64,000 bases of DNA from an uncultured Draconibacterium sp. (GTDB lineage: Bacteria > Bacteroidota > Bacteroidia > Bacteroidales > Prolixibacteraceae): contig NZ_OY781884.1 of NCBI RefSeq assembly GCF_963677155.1, forward strand, positions 4,212,501 through 4,276,500, in the 5' to 3' direction. Under the pieces are notes generated by a model. That model did not search any database. It was not told the origin of the DNA and was given only the letters and a program-made list of their open reading frames with translations. Below, piece after piece: positions 17,322 through 26,408 of the stretch. Every line of letters begins with the position of its first letter. Position 1 is the stretch's first letter. Made by a program: the position numbers and the translations under genes.

Positions 17322-17882
17322 ATGTCAGAGATTATCATAAATAAGGGCGGGCAGAACCTTGTATTCCCGGAAGGTAGGCGCTATTCTAAAAGAAGACACT
17401 GGTATATCTTTTATCTTCGGCCGCGAACGGAAAGAATTGTATACCTAACCCTTAAAAGTCTTGGTTACGAGGTGTTCTGTCCGGTAATTCAACGAATCAA
17501 AACCTGGAAGAACAGGCAACGGAAGAAGATAAAGCTTCCGCTTTTCCCGAATTACATGTTTGTTTATACTTATCCGCATGAGTTGTATGCTATTCGTAGT
17601 TTTCCGCAGGTGGTAAACTATGTTTCCTTCGCGGGCAAGCCGGGTACATTATCCCGGAAAGAAGTAGAAGGGATTCAAAAGATGTTGGGATTAAGAAATG
17701 CAGTTACCCTGGAAACGATATTTCTCAAAGGTGAACATGTGCGTATTATTTCCGGGCCGTTGAAAGGTCATGAGGGGATTTTGGTCAGACAACGGAACAA
17801 AAGCAGGTTTGGAATCCGTTTGAAAGCGATCAATCATGCCGTATTTATCGATATAAGCCAGTCTGATCTGGAGAAGCTATAA
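17322..17882 (+). CDS. UpxY-family NusG-like transcription antiterminator
   Basis: A 186-aa NusG paralogue. Residues 25-120 form the NGN domain (HWYIFYLRPRTERIVYLTLK, then LGYEVFCPVIQRIKTWKNR, PLFPNYMFVYT). Residues 130-185 form a KOW-type domain (KGEHVRIISGPLKGHEGILV). The family is known for allowing elongation through capsule or exopolysaccharide operons in Bacteroidales, where it is the first gene. Here the next gene is a Crp-like regulator and there are no glycosyltransferase genes on the same strand within the window, so it is an orphan copy. The start at 17322 leaves a 24-residue extension before the NGN domain. Confidence 0.87.
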   Translation: MSEIIINKGGQNLVFPEGRRYSKRRHWYIFYLRPRTERIVYLTLKSLGYEVFCPVIQRIKTWKNRQRKKIKLPLFPNYMFVYTYPHELYAIRSFPQVVNYVSFAGKPGTLSRKEVEGIQKMLGLRNAVTLETIFLKGEHVRIISGPLKGHEGILVRQRNKSRFGIRLKAINHAVFIDISQSDLEKL

Positions 17883-18017
17883 TTTGCACTGAACTTCCAC
17901 CTGGGACGAAAGTGGCCGGTGTAACCTGACGCTGGCTGACAGAACCGGCTGAACCATTTTCTCATCAGTGGAAACATTAGCCCTATCTTTTAAACCTGGA
18001 TACAAAATTCATTCGTT

Positions 18018-18629
18018 ATGAAAAAACACAGTTTATATGATGTCATTTTTAAAATGAGGCCTATGCCCAAAAAGCTTACAGAACGATCTTATGTTGATGC
18101 GCTTATTGCAGCCGTTGATGAGTGTATAACTATTACCGAACACAGGTACCGATCATTGTTGCTTAATGCCGGACATACCTCCGATTACCTCTATTTTATA
18201 GAGAACGGTATCGCACGGTGCTTCTATTTTGATGACCGTACCGGCAGGGAACTTACTTCTATCCTTTGGAAGGAACAGAGTATCGTTTGTGATCCCGTAA
18301 GCTTCTTTCAACGAAAAACTTCGGAGGTTAATATCGAAGTAATGCCCGGCAGTTTGTTGCTTTCAATTTCTTACCGTCAACTACAGTACATATTTCAGGA
18401 GTTCCCTGAAGCAGGAGTTTTTGAACGTTGTGTTTCCCTTCAGTATGTTTACTTTTTTGCCCAAAGAGCCCGGCAGTTGGCGGTGAACTCTCCAGGGGAA
18501 AGATATTTACATTTATTGACAACTCATCCGGGAATCGAATTAAGGATATCCAAAGAGATTATCGCATCTTATCTGAACATTACCCCGCAATCTCTTAGTC
18601 GGCTGATTAGGAAGAACGGGCATCCCTGA
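18018..18629 (+). CDS. Crp/Fnr-family transcriptional regulator
   Basis: A 203-aa protein. Residues 35-125 form a cyclic-nucleotide-binding-like beta barrel (LNAGHTSDYLYFIENGIARC, then FYFDDRTGRELTSILWKEQS). The C-terminal HTH spans about residues 165-200 (ELRISKEIIASYLNITPQSL, SRLIRK). The effector-binding residues of true CAP are not clear, as in most Bacteroidota relatives. It stands alone 135 nt after the NusG-like gene. Its target is not evident. Confidence 0.87.
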   Translation: MKKHSLYDVIFKMRPMPKKLTERSYVDALIAAVDECITITEHRYRSLLLNAGHTSDYLYFIENGIARCFYFDDRTGRELTSILWKEQSIVCDPVSFFQRKTSEVNIEVMPGSLLLSISYRQLQYIFQEFPEAGVFERCVSLQYVYFFAQRARQLAVNSPGERYLHLLTTHPGIELRISKEIIASYLNITPQSLSRLIRKNGHP

Positions 18630-19082
18630 TGCCCCCAATGGACCTGGTAAACTTCAGGCTAAAGCGTGATTTACAAATAGCTTTATGACCACAGGTAGCT
18701 GTAGTATGTACGTGATTAATACAGCAGGAAGTAGTGATCCGTAGTTCGTTTTAATATTATCCCCGGGTAATAATTTTGTTTGTCGGTCACCATGCTTTTC
18801 TGAATACTGGATAAGCTCAAAAGATGGCTGATTCAATAGCTTTACAATTGGATAAAAGTTGTAAAGCATGCATGGAGAAGCGGTTCAAACCAATTTTATA
18901 TATTTTACTTCGGAACCTAAAATCCGAAAGCAAAACCTCTGGCAACTGGCACTTTTCCGGCGGGGCTTCCCGCTACGATTTAATTGCTGTGTGCTGGTTG
19001 ATTCAAGGAGCAGTCAGCACAGGTATCTCCCGCCACAGAGGAAATTTACATTAACCTTTTTATTAATTTAAACACAATTGGC
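18630..19082. other. Intergenic region without convincing gene
   Basis: Frames at 18654-18869 and 18824-19071 conflict with each other and resemble nothing known to me. The end (19050-19082) is AT-rich and likely carries the promoter of the small secreted protein gene. Confidence 0.45.
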
Positions 19083-19382
19083 ATGAAGAAATATGCATTA
19101 ATTATCGTTGCGTTGGTTATGGTATTGACCGCAAGCGCATTTGTAATAACAAACACAAGTAATACCGAATCACAATCGACATATTGGTTTTTAATGGACG
19201 AATCCGGAAGTAGTGTGACAAGCACCCAGGTGTCCAATCCTGATGACCTGTGCCCTTCCAAACTGGAAGAGCCGGACTGTGCCCGCAAATATACGGAAAG
19301 TCAAACCGAGATTATTGGTGATGTACGTCAGGTAAAAGCATCAGAAGTGAACAATCACATCGATTTTCGCTCGAAAGACTAA
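19083..19382 (+). CDS. Small secreted protein, DUF6520-like
   Basis: A 99-aa protein with a clear N-terminal signal peptide or anchor (MKKYALIIVALVMVLTASAF) and a short mature part with two cysteines (DLCPSKLEEPDC) and an acidic character. Size and layout resemble the DUF6520 family of Bacteroidota small secreted proteins, but this is a weak match by eye. It faces the SusD gene end-to-end, sharing the terminator region. Such small proteins often sit beside SusCD/TlpA loci; a functional link is inference. Confidence 0.6.
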   Translation: MKKYALIIVALVMVLTASAFVITNTSNTESQSTYWFLMDESGSSVTSTQVSNPDDLCPSKLEEPDCARKYTESQTEIIGDVRQVKASEVNNHIDFRSKD

Positions 19383-19387
19383 CTAAA

Positions 19388-19416
19388 AAAAGATGCCCTG
19401 AAGGCGGGCATCTTTT
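19388..19416. terminator. Bidirectional terminator
   Basis: An 11-bp stem (AAAAGATGCCC with GGGCATCTTTT, arms 19388-19398 and 19406-19416) with loop TGAAGGC. A run of A on the left gives a T-run on the minus strand, so it can end both the small secreted protein transcript and the SusD transcript. Confidence 0.8.
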
Positions 19417-19429
19417 GCACTTTAATTCA

Positions 19430-19459
19430 CCCCCGGGAAACTCACTACCCGGGGGCTTT
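19430..19459. terminator. Second GC-rich hairpin between convergent genes
   Basis: CCCCCGGG (19430-19437) pairs perfectly with CCCGGGGG (19448-19455), then CTTTT. It lies 9 nt after the SusD stop (minus strand) and follows the first hairpin. Confidence 0.65.
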
Positions 19460-19467
19460 TAACAACA

Positions 19468-20823
19468 CTATTCCCTGATGTTCTGCGAAATACCCGAAAG
19501 TTGAATCACATCATCCGCAAGAGGTAACGTATAGTTGAGACTATTGGGCTTTAATTCGTAGATCGTTCCGTTTAGGTTCCTGTACAGCGTTTTGGCGGTG
19601 GATGGCTCCAGGTTAAGCCGTCGCAAGTCGGTCCACCGGATCGCCCGAAACAGCAGTTCCTTTCTTCGTTCCTGAAGGATTAGTTCCAGGGCTTCGTTCC
19701 GGCTGGCGGCACTAAGCGGGGTGAAACCACCCTCTTCATAACGGGAAACCAGCAGTTCATTCAGCGTACTGAGCGCTTCTTCAACCGAACCACTGCGTGC
19801 CAGGCATTCTGCTTTGGTCAGGTAACATTCATCAATCGCCAAACCGTTAAATATTTGTAATGATCCGCAGTAGCTCCCGCGAAAAGTATATCCCTTGCTG
19901 ACCGGACGGAACCAGGCCGCTTTGCGGATATCTGCTCCTGCGTAGGAACGGAAAAGCAGGGAGTCCACAATCAGACGGGAACTTGACAGTGTTGAATACC
20001 GGGTGATTCTGCTATGAAAGATAACTTCGCTGTTGTAGCGTTCCATCGGGTAGGAAGCAGTCAGGTCGAGCTGATTATAATCAAGCAATTCGTAGTTTGA
20101 ACTTAGTGCTGAATCCGCATAGGTCAGTGCATTGTCATAGTCCTGCATGGTTAAATACACCCGCGAAAGCAGGGCGTACGCCGCCGCTTTTACCGGTCGG
20201 GTTTTGTAGGAGGAGCTTTCGGGAAGCAAGCTGAGCGCTTCCTGAAGGTCGGACAGTATCCGGTCGTAAGTTTGCTTAACTGTGGCCCGCCCCACGTGAA
20301 CATTAAGATCAGAACTTAAACGCAACGGAAGTCCGTCTCCTTCATTGGAAGCTGATTGATCAAAGGGAGGACAAAATACCTGCGCCAACTGGAAAAATGC
20401 GTGAGCCCTGAAAAACAAGGCACTGCCTTTTAGTGTGTTCCATTGGGGCTGGTTTTCCGTTGGGTCGGTTTTGGCCAGGCCTTCCAATACATAATTGACA
20501 TAAAAAATCTGTTGGTAACGGTTGTTCCAGTCGATTGATGTGGAGCCTTCCCATATTTCTTTTGCCCAGATGTAGCCGTTTTTCATGTACTCCGAACGCA
20601 GGGCATTCCAGCGGTCGTAAAGGATATAGTAATCGTCTGAAGAGAGTTCACCCATCCCCACCATATTGGCGTTGTGAACATCAAAATAGTCAAGCATAGC
20701 CTGCAGGTCATCCAGTGTAGACGGGACAACCAGTTTTTTATCCGGTTTGGTATCCAGAAAATCGTCATTGCAGGCCATCATGGCCGACAGAAACAATAGT
20801 AATAATGGTATAATACGTTTCAT
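19468..20823 (-). CDS. SusD/RagB-family outer-membrane lipoprotein
   Basis: A 451-aa protein with a lipoprotein signal (MKRIIPLLLLFLSAMMACND; lipobox cysteine 18) followed by FLDTKPDKKLVVPSTLDDLQ, the usual SusD N-terminus. TPR-like helices are visible (AHAFFQLAQVF, AYALLSRVYLTMQDYDNALT). The C-terminal part has the conserved EALELILQERRKELLFRAIR and WTDLRRLN. It caps the SusC pore and binds the imported ligand at the cell surface. Its start lies 6 nt after the SusC stop, so they form one unit. The length is at the short end of the family. The ligand is unknown; no glycoside hydrolase is present in the operon. Confidence 0.93.
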   Translation of the reverse strand: MKRIIPLLLLFLSAMMACNDDFLDTKPDKKLVVPSTLDDLQAMLDYFDVHNANMVGMGELSSDDYYILYDRWNALRSEYMKNGYIWAKEIWEGSTSIDWNNRYQQIFYVNYVLEGLAKTDPTENQPQWNTLKGSALFFRAHAFFQLAQVFCPPFDQSASNEGDGLPLRLSSDLNVHVGRATVKQTYDRILSDLQEALSLLPESSSYKTRPVKAAAYALLSRVYLTMQDYDNALTYADSALSSNYELLDYNQLDLTASYPMERYNSEVIFHSRITRYSTLSSSRLIVDSLLFRSYAGADIRKAAWFRPVSKGYTFRGSYCGSLQIFNGLAIDECYLTKAECLARSGSVEEALSTLNELLVSRYEEGGFTPLSAASRNEALELILQERRKELLFRAIRWTDLRRLNLEPSTAKTLYRNLNGTIYELKPNSLNYTLPLADDVIQLSGISQNIRE

Positions 20824-20829
20824 AATTGC

Positions 20830-23800
20830 TTAAAGTGTAATGTTAATGCCTAGTGAATAAGTTTGTGAAGCCGGATAAGGCTGGAAAACATAGTCGGGAT
20901 CCAGCTTGTGTTTATTGACCCGCCATATGATCCCGATATTATTGATATACCCATAAACAGATAGTTTGTTAAAAGGAAGCCAATGATACTGTGATTGCTG
21001 TAAGTCGTAGGAAAAATTAATATCCTGAAACCGGATATGGTCACCTTTTTCGATCAGGATGTCGGCAAAAGTATACATAAAATCGCGTGAGCTGCTAGTT
21101 CCGGCAGTGGGCATCGAAGGCACCTGCGTAAAATGTTCATCCCCCCGGTTTATCCACCGTTGGCTGTAGTCTTCGTGGCCTGTCCATTCGTTAAAAAGGG
21201 CTGAATAGCTAATGGATGGTCTGCGGAAGTAATAGCCAAACTTATAACTGATATTGAACCCCAGCGAGAGATTTCCAAGTCGGAAGTTATTGCGCAGTGA
21301 ACCAAAATTTGTTGGCAGTGCCGACCCGCTGTAGCTTAAATCTTCCAGCGCTAAATTCGACATAATGGAGCTGTAGTCTTTGGAGACCTCTCCGTCGAAG
21401 TAGATTTGCGGATCGCCGGTTTCGGGATCAAGTCCTGCCCATTTCAGACTGTAAAGGCTGTACCTCGGATTTCCCGGAACAGGTACGGGCGACGAAGAAA
21501 AGTAAGCTGAGATAGTATTGCTCTCATAATCATACCGGGTAATTCTGTTGGTTGAGTAGCTGTACAGGAGTTGAGCTGTCCATTTAAGGCGCCTGATGGT
21601 TTTATTGACGTTCAGCTGAACATCAACTCCCTGGCCCTTTAAAGCTGAATTGTTACCAATAAATTCGTTGCGGCCACCGACACTGAATCCGATGGTTGGA
21701 TCCAGTTGCGCCCTGCCAATTAAATCGATGCCTTTCTTTTTGTAGTATTCGATACTCCCGGAGAGCAGGTGGTTTTTGCTTTCGAAATCAAGCCCCAGAT
21801 TGATCATTTTAACTTTTTCCCACCTAAGGTTGGGGTTCGGAGGAGTTAGTATCTGCACATAAGGAAGTCCGGTAACCGAATTGGTGTAGTAGTAGCCAGT
21901 GGCGTATGCTGTAAGCGATTTGTTGACATTACCACTGTAACCATAGGTCGCCCGCAGCTTCAGCACCGGAAGCCAGTTGCCGAAGGGGAAGAACTCTTCA
22001 GAACTGACTTGCCACCCTAAACCGGTTGACCACAGGGGAACACCCTTGTTGTTGGCATCTACGCCAAATAAATTGGATTTGTCTTTGCGGGCGCTTGCTG
22101 TAAGCATATAACGGCCCCGGTAGCTGTAAGTGGCATTCCCATAGTACGACACATTCCGGTCAGTGCGATCGGTCAGGGAAGCTCCGTCGGGAATCGTTTC
22201 GGTGTAACCATAAGGATTAATCAGGTAGCTTGTGGTATAGTCTACCCGGGAAAAAGTTAATAAGTCATCGTTATAGCCATATACCCGGTTTGAAAGGCCG
22301 GTTGTCCGGGCTTGCCTGACTTCTGTTCCGGCCAGTAGGTTTAGCACGTGGATATCGTTCCAGTTCTTGTTAACATTGAGTTGCCCCCTGGCAGAATGCG
22401 CGGCAAGGGTCAGGTAACTGTTATCCAGTATATCACCCGGGGGGATGGGGAAGTTTAAGCTGCCCTCAGTGTCGGTATAGGCATATTGGTTGATGAGATT
22501 ACGGGTTGTATACAATTCCTGGCGCTGATGATTGCGGGTATGCTGGTTTTGATGTTCATACTGGTACCGGCCTTCCAGATTAAGCCAGGATGTAAAACGA
22601 TATTTCAGGCCGGTGTTGATCCGGATATCATCGGTATTGATTTGGTAATCTTTATAGCGCAAATCCTCCAAAGGGACATACGACCAGTCCAGCAATCCGT
22701 TACCGGGCGCCTGGTTAACAAAGTCGGTGTTGTAATCGTGCACGATAGCGAGCGGTTTTCCATCGTCACCGGCAAGGCGGGCATAGGGATAAATCGCTTT
22801 TCCACCACCACTGGTTATCGTGCTGCTTCCGCCATTGTTCTGCGACTGTTTGCTGTGGGAATAAATAATATGGGCAGAAATTTCGAAGGAGCTTGCCGGG
22901 TGATAGCTCAGCATCGAGTTAAGGGTAATCCGGTCGAGCCCGTTATGCACCAGGTTATCCTCGTTTTGGTCGGCTCCGCCGCTTAAATAATAACTAACTT
23001 TTTTACTGCCCCCTTTCATAGACAATGAATACTGCCTGTTTACGCTGTTTTGGTACAGGTATTTGCTGAAATCCCTGCGTACATCCTGTTTACGGTAGTT
23101 GGCCAGTTGTCTTTCCGCTTCTTCTGAATTAACGAATCCATCCCTTTGGGCAATAAGCAGCTGTACAACAGGCGACATGGCCGGGTGGGCGGAATAGTCT
23201 TCCATCCAGGTGTAATAATTCTGTTCAAACAGGCTTTGTTCCACATCAATAAAATCGGAGGCATTCAGAAATTGCCTGTTGTAAAATAAATCCGGCTTCC
23301 GGCCAATGTTAACGCTGGCGTTTAGCTGAATGGTCAGGGGCTGTTCCAGCCGGCCTTTTTTGGTGGTAATTACAATTACGCCATTTTCGGCCCGCACACC
23401 CCAGATGGATGCGGCAGCGGCATCTTTCAGGATCGTGATATTCTCAATATCGTTGGGATTAATGTTGTTGATATCCCCTTCGTAGGGGAAATTGTCCACA
23501 ATAATCAGCGGACTGGCTTCCGATTGGATGGTGCTTTGTCCCCGGATGCTAAGCGACGGGGAACCGTTAAACCGGTGGTCGAACAGGATGCCGCCGGAGA
23601 TATTTTCCAGCCGGCTTAAAATGTCGGTACTGACAGTCCGGTTGACCAGCTGATTGTCGATTAGCGTGTAAGACCCCAGGGTTTTATCTTTCGACAGCGT
23701 TTGGTAGCCGGTTGACACCACCACCTCGTCGATAAAAACCAATTCCTGCTCCAGATAAATGGACAGAGGGCTGTCATTGTTGGGAATGGGAATCTGCTTT

Positions 23801-24048
23801 CGGGAATACCCGATATGAGAGACCTGCAGGAAGGATTCATCAGCCGGAAGCGCTAAACGGAAGTTCCCCAGGCTGTCGGTTGTGGCAGAGAATTTTAAAT
23901 CGGTAGTGGTTATAAAAACACCGGGGATTGTGTTTCCATTGCTTGAAAAAACAGTTCCCTTTACTTGTTTTAGCTGGGCAAACGATTGGCTTGTGATCCC
24001 AATCCCGATTACCAGTATCAATAAATAGTATAGTTTTTTTTGCATCAT
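20830..24048 (-). CDS. SusC/RagA-family TonB-dependent outer-membrane transporter
   Basis: A 1,072-aa protein. Signal peptide residues 1-24; a carboxypeptidase-D-like regulatory domain at about 27-100 (QVKGTVFSSNGNTIPGVFIT); the TonB box region (FIDEVVVSTGYQ, near 107); plug domain with SLSIRGQSTIQ, the SusC signature PLIIVDNFPYEGDINNINPN and DIENITILKDAAAASIWGVR; then a long 22-strand-type barrel ending in YSLGINITL. It imports a ligand captured by SusD with energy from TonB/ExbBD encoded elsewhere. The operon order on the minus strand is TlpA-like, SusC, SusD. No anti-sigma or sigma gene is seen, so control is not visible. Confidence 0.94.
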   Translation of the reverse strand: MMQKKLYYLLILVIGIGITSQSFAQLKQVKGTVFSSNGNTIPGVFITTTDLKFSATTDSLGNFRLALPADESFLQVSHIGYSRKQIPIPNNDSPLSIYLEQELVFIDEVVVSTGYQTLSKDKTLGSYTLIDNQLVNRTVSTDILSRLENISGGILFDHRFNGSPSLSIRGQSTIQSEASPLIIVDNFPYEGDINNINPNDIENITILKDAAAASIWGVRAENGVIVITTKKGRLEQPLTIQLNASVNIGRKPDLFYNRQFLNASDFIDVEQSLFEQNYYTWMEDYSAHPAMSPVVQLLIAQRDGFVNSEEAERQLANYRKQDVRRDFSKYLYQNSVNRQYSLSMKGGSKKVSYYLSGGADQNEDNLVHNGLDRITLNSMLSYHPASSFEISAHIIYSHSKQSQNNGGSSTITSGGGKAIYPYARLAGDDGKPLAIVHDYNTDFVNQAPGNGLLDWSYVPLEDLRYKDYQINTDDIRINTGLKYRFTSWLNLEGRYQYEHQNQHTRNHQRQELYTTRNLINQYAYTDTEGSLNFPIPPGDILDNSYLTLAAHSARGQLNVNKNWNDIHVLNLLAGTEVRQARTTGLSNRVYGYNDDLLTFSRVDYTTSYLINPYGYTETIPDGASLTDRTDRNVSYYGNATYSYRGRYMLTASARKDKSNLFGVDANNKGVPLWSTGLGWQVSSEEFFPFGNWLPVLKLRATYGYSGNVNKSLTAYATGYYYTNSVTGLPYVQILTPPNPNLRWEKVKMINLGLDFESKNHLLSGSIEYYKKKGIDLIGRAQLDPTIGFSVGGRNEFIGNNSALKGQGVDVQLNVNKTIRRLKWTAQLLYSYSTNRITRYDYESNTISAYFSSSPVPVPGNPRYSLYSLKWAGLDPETGDPQIYFDGEVSKDYSSIMSNLALEDLSYSGSALPTNFGSLRNNFRLGNLSLGFNISYKFGYYFRRPSISYSALFNEWTGHEDYSQRWINRGDEHFTQVPSMPTAGTSSSRDFMYTFADILIEKGDHIRFQDINFSYDLQQSQYHWLPFNKLSVYGYINNIGIIWRVNKHKLDPDYVFQPYPASQTYSLGINITL

Positions 24049-24069
24049 GTAAGTGTGAGTTTTTGTTGT

Positions 24070-25353
24070 TTAGTTGAATTGTTTAATCACCAGCATATCA
24101 ATTTCGCAAAGCTCCTGCTCCAGGCTTAGTCCATAGGGGGGCAGGCAGGTTTTAAACCGGAGAATGTCCTTCTCGTTGGTCGGAAAGCTGATGTCGATGT
24201 CGGAGGTAATGCCGGTTCGGTCAATTACCGGACAAGGTTCATTTTTGTACAGGCTGGCTACTGCCCGGTAGAAATTCTGAAAAGGCTGCTTTTGGTAAAC
24301 CAACTGCCCCGAATCGTCGCTTGTAATTTTTGAGGTGGGACTATTTGAAACCAGTTGCTCCGGTGTGCCATGTCGTTTCAATACCCAACATTTTACCTGT
24401 CGCTTTTCAATGCTTGCACGCAGGTGGTGAGTGGCACTAAAGAAACGGTTTAAATCTTCGAGCATCAGTTCTCCGACTTTCGCCTTTAAAGCGGCGGGGA
24501 TAATTAGCTCGTAGCAGTAGTATTTGTCGCGGGCAGTTGGCGAATAGGCCGATACGTTTGGCGGCGGCAGGACTTCCTGCTTGTTGAACGCCGAAATACA
24601 CCGGTTGGGGTGAGCCAGAACGGTGTTGTCCATATGTCGCACTGCTCCCCGGTACAATTGTAGCACAGTGCCGTTTAAGGCCCTGATTTTGTAGCGGTTT
24701 AAACTGTCGGTATATACTCCGCCTCCACCGATCCCGTCCAGGTAGCCGGTGATTACCGAGTGGTAGTACAGGTCTTTTGACTGTCCTCCATTGCCATCAA
24801 TCAGCAGAGGTTGGGTCAGATCATAATCAAAATTACTTTTCTTTTCGGCAAGAACTGTCGTTTTAGCCGACAGCAGGGCGCTGATGTTTTCGGCGTTTAC
24901 TTCCGCGTCTCCGGTAATGGCAACTACTTTTCCGTCTTTAATCCAGACCTCGTGAGGGACATATTTATGAGGAAACAGTTTCGACAACGTTTTGTCACCG
25001 GTTACCGACGGAAGTGAAACATTCCGGGTGGAAAAGCATTTTTCAATGGTGTTTTTGGGCTGCGAGGTCACCATAAGCACCTGTAGCTGATTGCCAAATT
25101 TACGCTGGAGTTGCTCCAACCGTGGAATGGCTTTAAGACACGGAGTGCACCAGGTAGCCCAAAAGTCCAGGATCAGCAATTGGCCTTCGAAATCGGATAA
25201 CCGGGCTGTTCCGTTTGGATAGTTGACCAGGTCTTTCAGCAGGATATCGGGAACCGGATCGCCAACTTTTAAGGGCGTGGGGCTGTCCTGTCCATAGAGA
25301 AGTGATTGTACGGCAAGCAGTAAAATACCTGCCAGGTATAGATTTAATTTCAT
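24070..25353 (-). CDS. Secreted TlpA-like thioredoxin-fold protein with TIGR03435-like C-terminal region
   Basis: I chose the ATG at 25353, which starts a signal peptide (MKLNLYLAGILLLAVQSLLY, then GQD); the longer frame to 25431 has no signal. The thioredoxin-like domain covers residues 28-170, with WCTPC at 68-72 (LLILDFWATWCTPCLKAIPR). After it, about 260 residues include blocks (VIDRTGITSDIDISF and LPPYGLSLEQELCEIDMLVI) that resemble the C-terminus of the TIGR03435 group. The fusion of a periplasmic or surface thiol-disulfide protein to this region, encoded ahead of SusC, suggests a role in processing or binding the imported substrate, possibly a protein or peptide. Gap to SusC is 21 nt. 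Confidence 0.82.
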   Translation of the reverse strand: MKLNLYLAGILLLAVQSLLYGQDSPTPLKVGDPVPDILLKDLVNYPNGTARLSDFEGQLLILDFWATWCTPCLKAIPRLEQLQRKFGNQLQVLMVTSQPKNTIEKCFSTRNVSLPSVTGDKTLSKLFPHKYVPHEVWIKDGKVVAITGDAEVNAENISALLSAKTTVLAEKKSNFDYDLTQPLLIDGNGGQSKDLYYHSVITGYLDGIGGGGVYTDSLNRYKIRALNGTVLQLYRGAVRHMDNTVLAHPNRCISAFNKQEVLPPPNVSAYSPTARDKYYCYELIIPAALKAKVGELMLEDLNRFFSATHHLRASIEKRQVKCWVLKRHGTPEQLVSNSPTSKITSDDSGQLVYQKQPFQNFYRAVASLYKNEPCPVIDRTGITSDIDISFPTNEKDILRFKTCLPPYGLSLEQELCEIDMLVIKQFN

Positions 25354-26138
25354 CGTTATAGAAATTAATGTGTTATGGAAAAATAGATTGTTAAAAATCA
25401 GTTGATGTCGTTGTAGTAACGACAGAGTCATTCCTCACTCGGGTGATTTAATTTTGTTTTGGTACAGGCTATGGTGCCGGCTGAAGAAAAATACCAAACG
25501 CATGTAGGAAAGTGTAGTTGCAAAACAGTATAGTTTTTGCCGTTTCCCTGGCTTGTTTATTGCTATCTGAGGAATCGCAAAACGATCAAAGCATTTCCGG
25601 AAAATCAGACACACAGGGGGATAATTTTCCTTGTATGAAAAGTTTTTCATAAATTTCGATGTTAATTGATGATTATCAAATTAGTTAACATGCAAGCCTG
25701 CTACACGTCGCCAAACTGTTGTAGCGGGCTTAAAACTTGTTCTCTGTTTATTTTGTCATAGGCAAATAATTTTCAGATTATAAGGTCGCCCTTTAGTTAT
25801 TTTATAGTAGTGGTAAATCAGGAATGACCATAAAAAAAGGCGTGGAACCTGACTTACCAAATCGAGGTACTGGTATACCATGGACGATAAGCAGGCCCAC
25901 GCCAAAATCGTAATGATATGACGTGAGCATTTTCACTTATTGTCTCGTCCATTAGAAAATTACCAGTTTTCGATTTGAGACACCAAGTGCGAATGCTTTC
26001 GAAGATTCTATCGAAGATTCGCAAAATTACATTTTTGAGATGTAATTCTTCACAAATATAATAATATTTCAATTCATTACCGAATGCGGTAACGCTTTTT
26101 TAGGTGTTAAATTTCAAATTGCAGGTTTACCTGCGAAT
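25354..26138. other. Intergenic region with a structured hairpin
   Basis: Between the TlpA-like gene (minus) and an XRE gene (plus). Short frames at 25435-25650 and 25854-26072 are unsupported. It contains the strong hairpin at 25839-25903, and a direct repeat of TCGAAGATTC near 25997-26022. Promoters for both flanking genes should be here. Confidence 0.5.
25839..25903 (-). ncRNA. Long imperfect hairpin with U-tract, terminator-like or small structured RNA
   Basis: GGCGTGG (25839-25845) pairs with CCACGCC (25897-25903); further inward CCTG pairs with CAGG and CTTA with TAAG, around a loop that itself contains the palindrome TGGTATACCA. Read on the minus strand the structure is followed directly by seven T (25832-25838). 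No convincing gene ends here, so it may terminate a short RNA or be a mobile palindromic element. Low certainty about type. Confidence 0.4.
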
Positions 26139-26408
26139 ATGAATGAATATAAGACTCAAATAATAAAAGAACTAATTGCAAAAAGGATCAAAGAGATAAA
26201 AGGGGGCACTTCTTACACCAAAATCTCAGAAAAATGTAATACCACTCCAGCGAGAATTAGTGACGTTGCAAATAATAATATTGATTGTCAATTAAGTACC
26301 TTCATTGACATTGCTACTGGTTTGCGCATACATCCTAAAGAATTATTCGATATACTTTTTGATTTTGATAAATATTATGCTGATTTAGATGGTAAAATGA
26401 AACCATAA
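26139..26408 (+). CDS. XRE-family helix-turn-helix protein
   Basis: An 89-aa protein with a helix-turn-helix at about residues 24-70 (TSYTKISEKCNTTPARISDV, then a NNNIDCQLSTFIDIATGL block) and a C-terminal ELFDILFDFDKYY. It is a single-domain DNA-binding protein of the size typical for phage or toxin-antitoxin repressors, but no partner gene is adjacent. It is 700 nt upstream of the WYL regulator of the CRISPR locus; a regulatory link is possible but not shown. Confidence 0.75.
   Translation: MNEYKTQIIKELIAKRIKEIKGGTSYTKISEKCNTTPARISDVANNNIDCQLSTFIDIATGLRIHPKELFDILFDFDKYYADLDGKMKP

Noticed and set aside
18824-19071. Two overlapping frames of 67 and 76 codons before the small secreted protein
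   Set aside because: They overlap each other in different frames and neither looks like a known protein.
25435-26072. Two minus-strand frames (71 and 72 codons) between the TlpA-like gene and the XRE gene
   Set aside because: No signal or family pattern; the second overlaps a strong hairpin that explains the sequence better.
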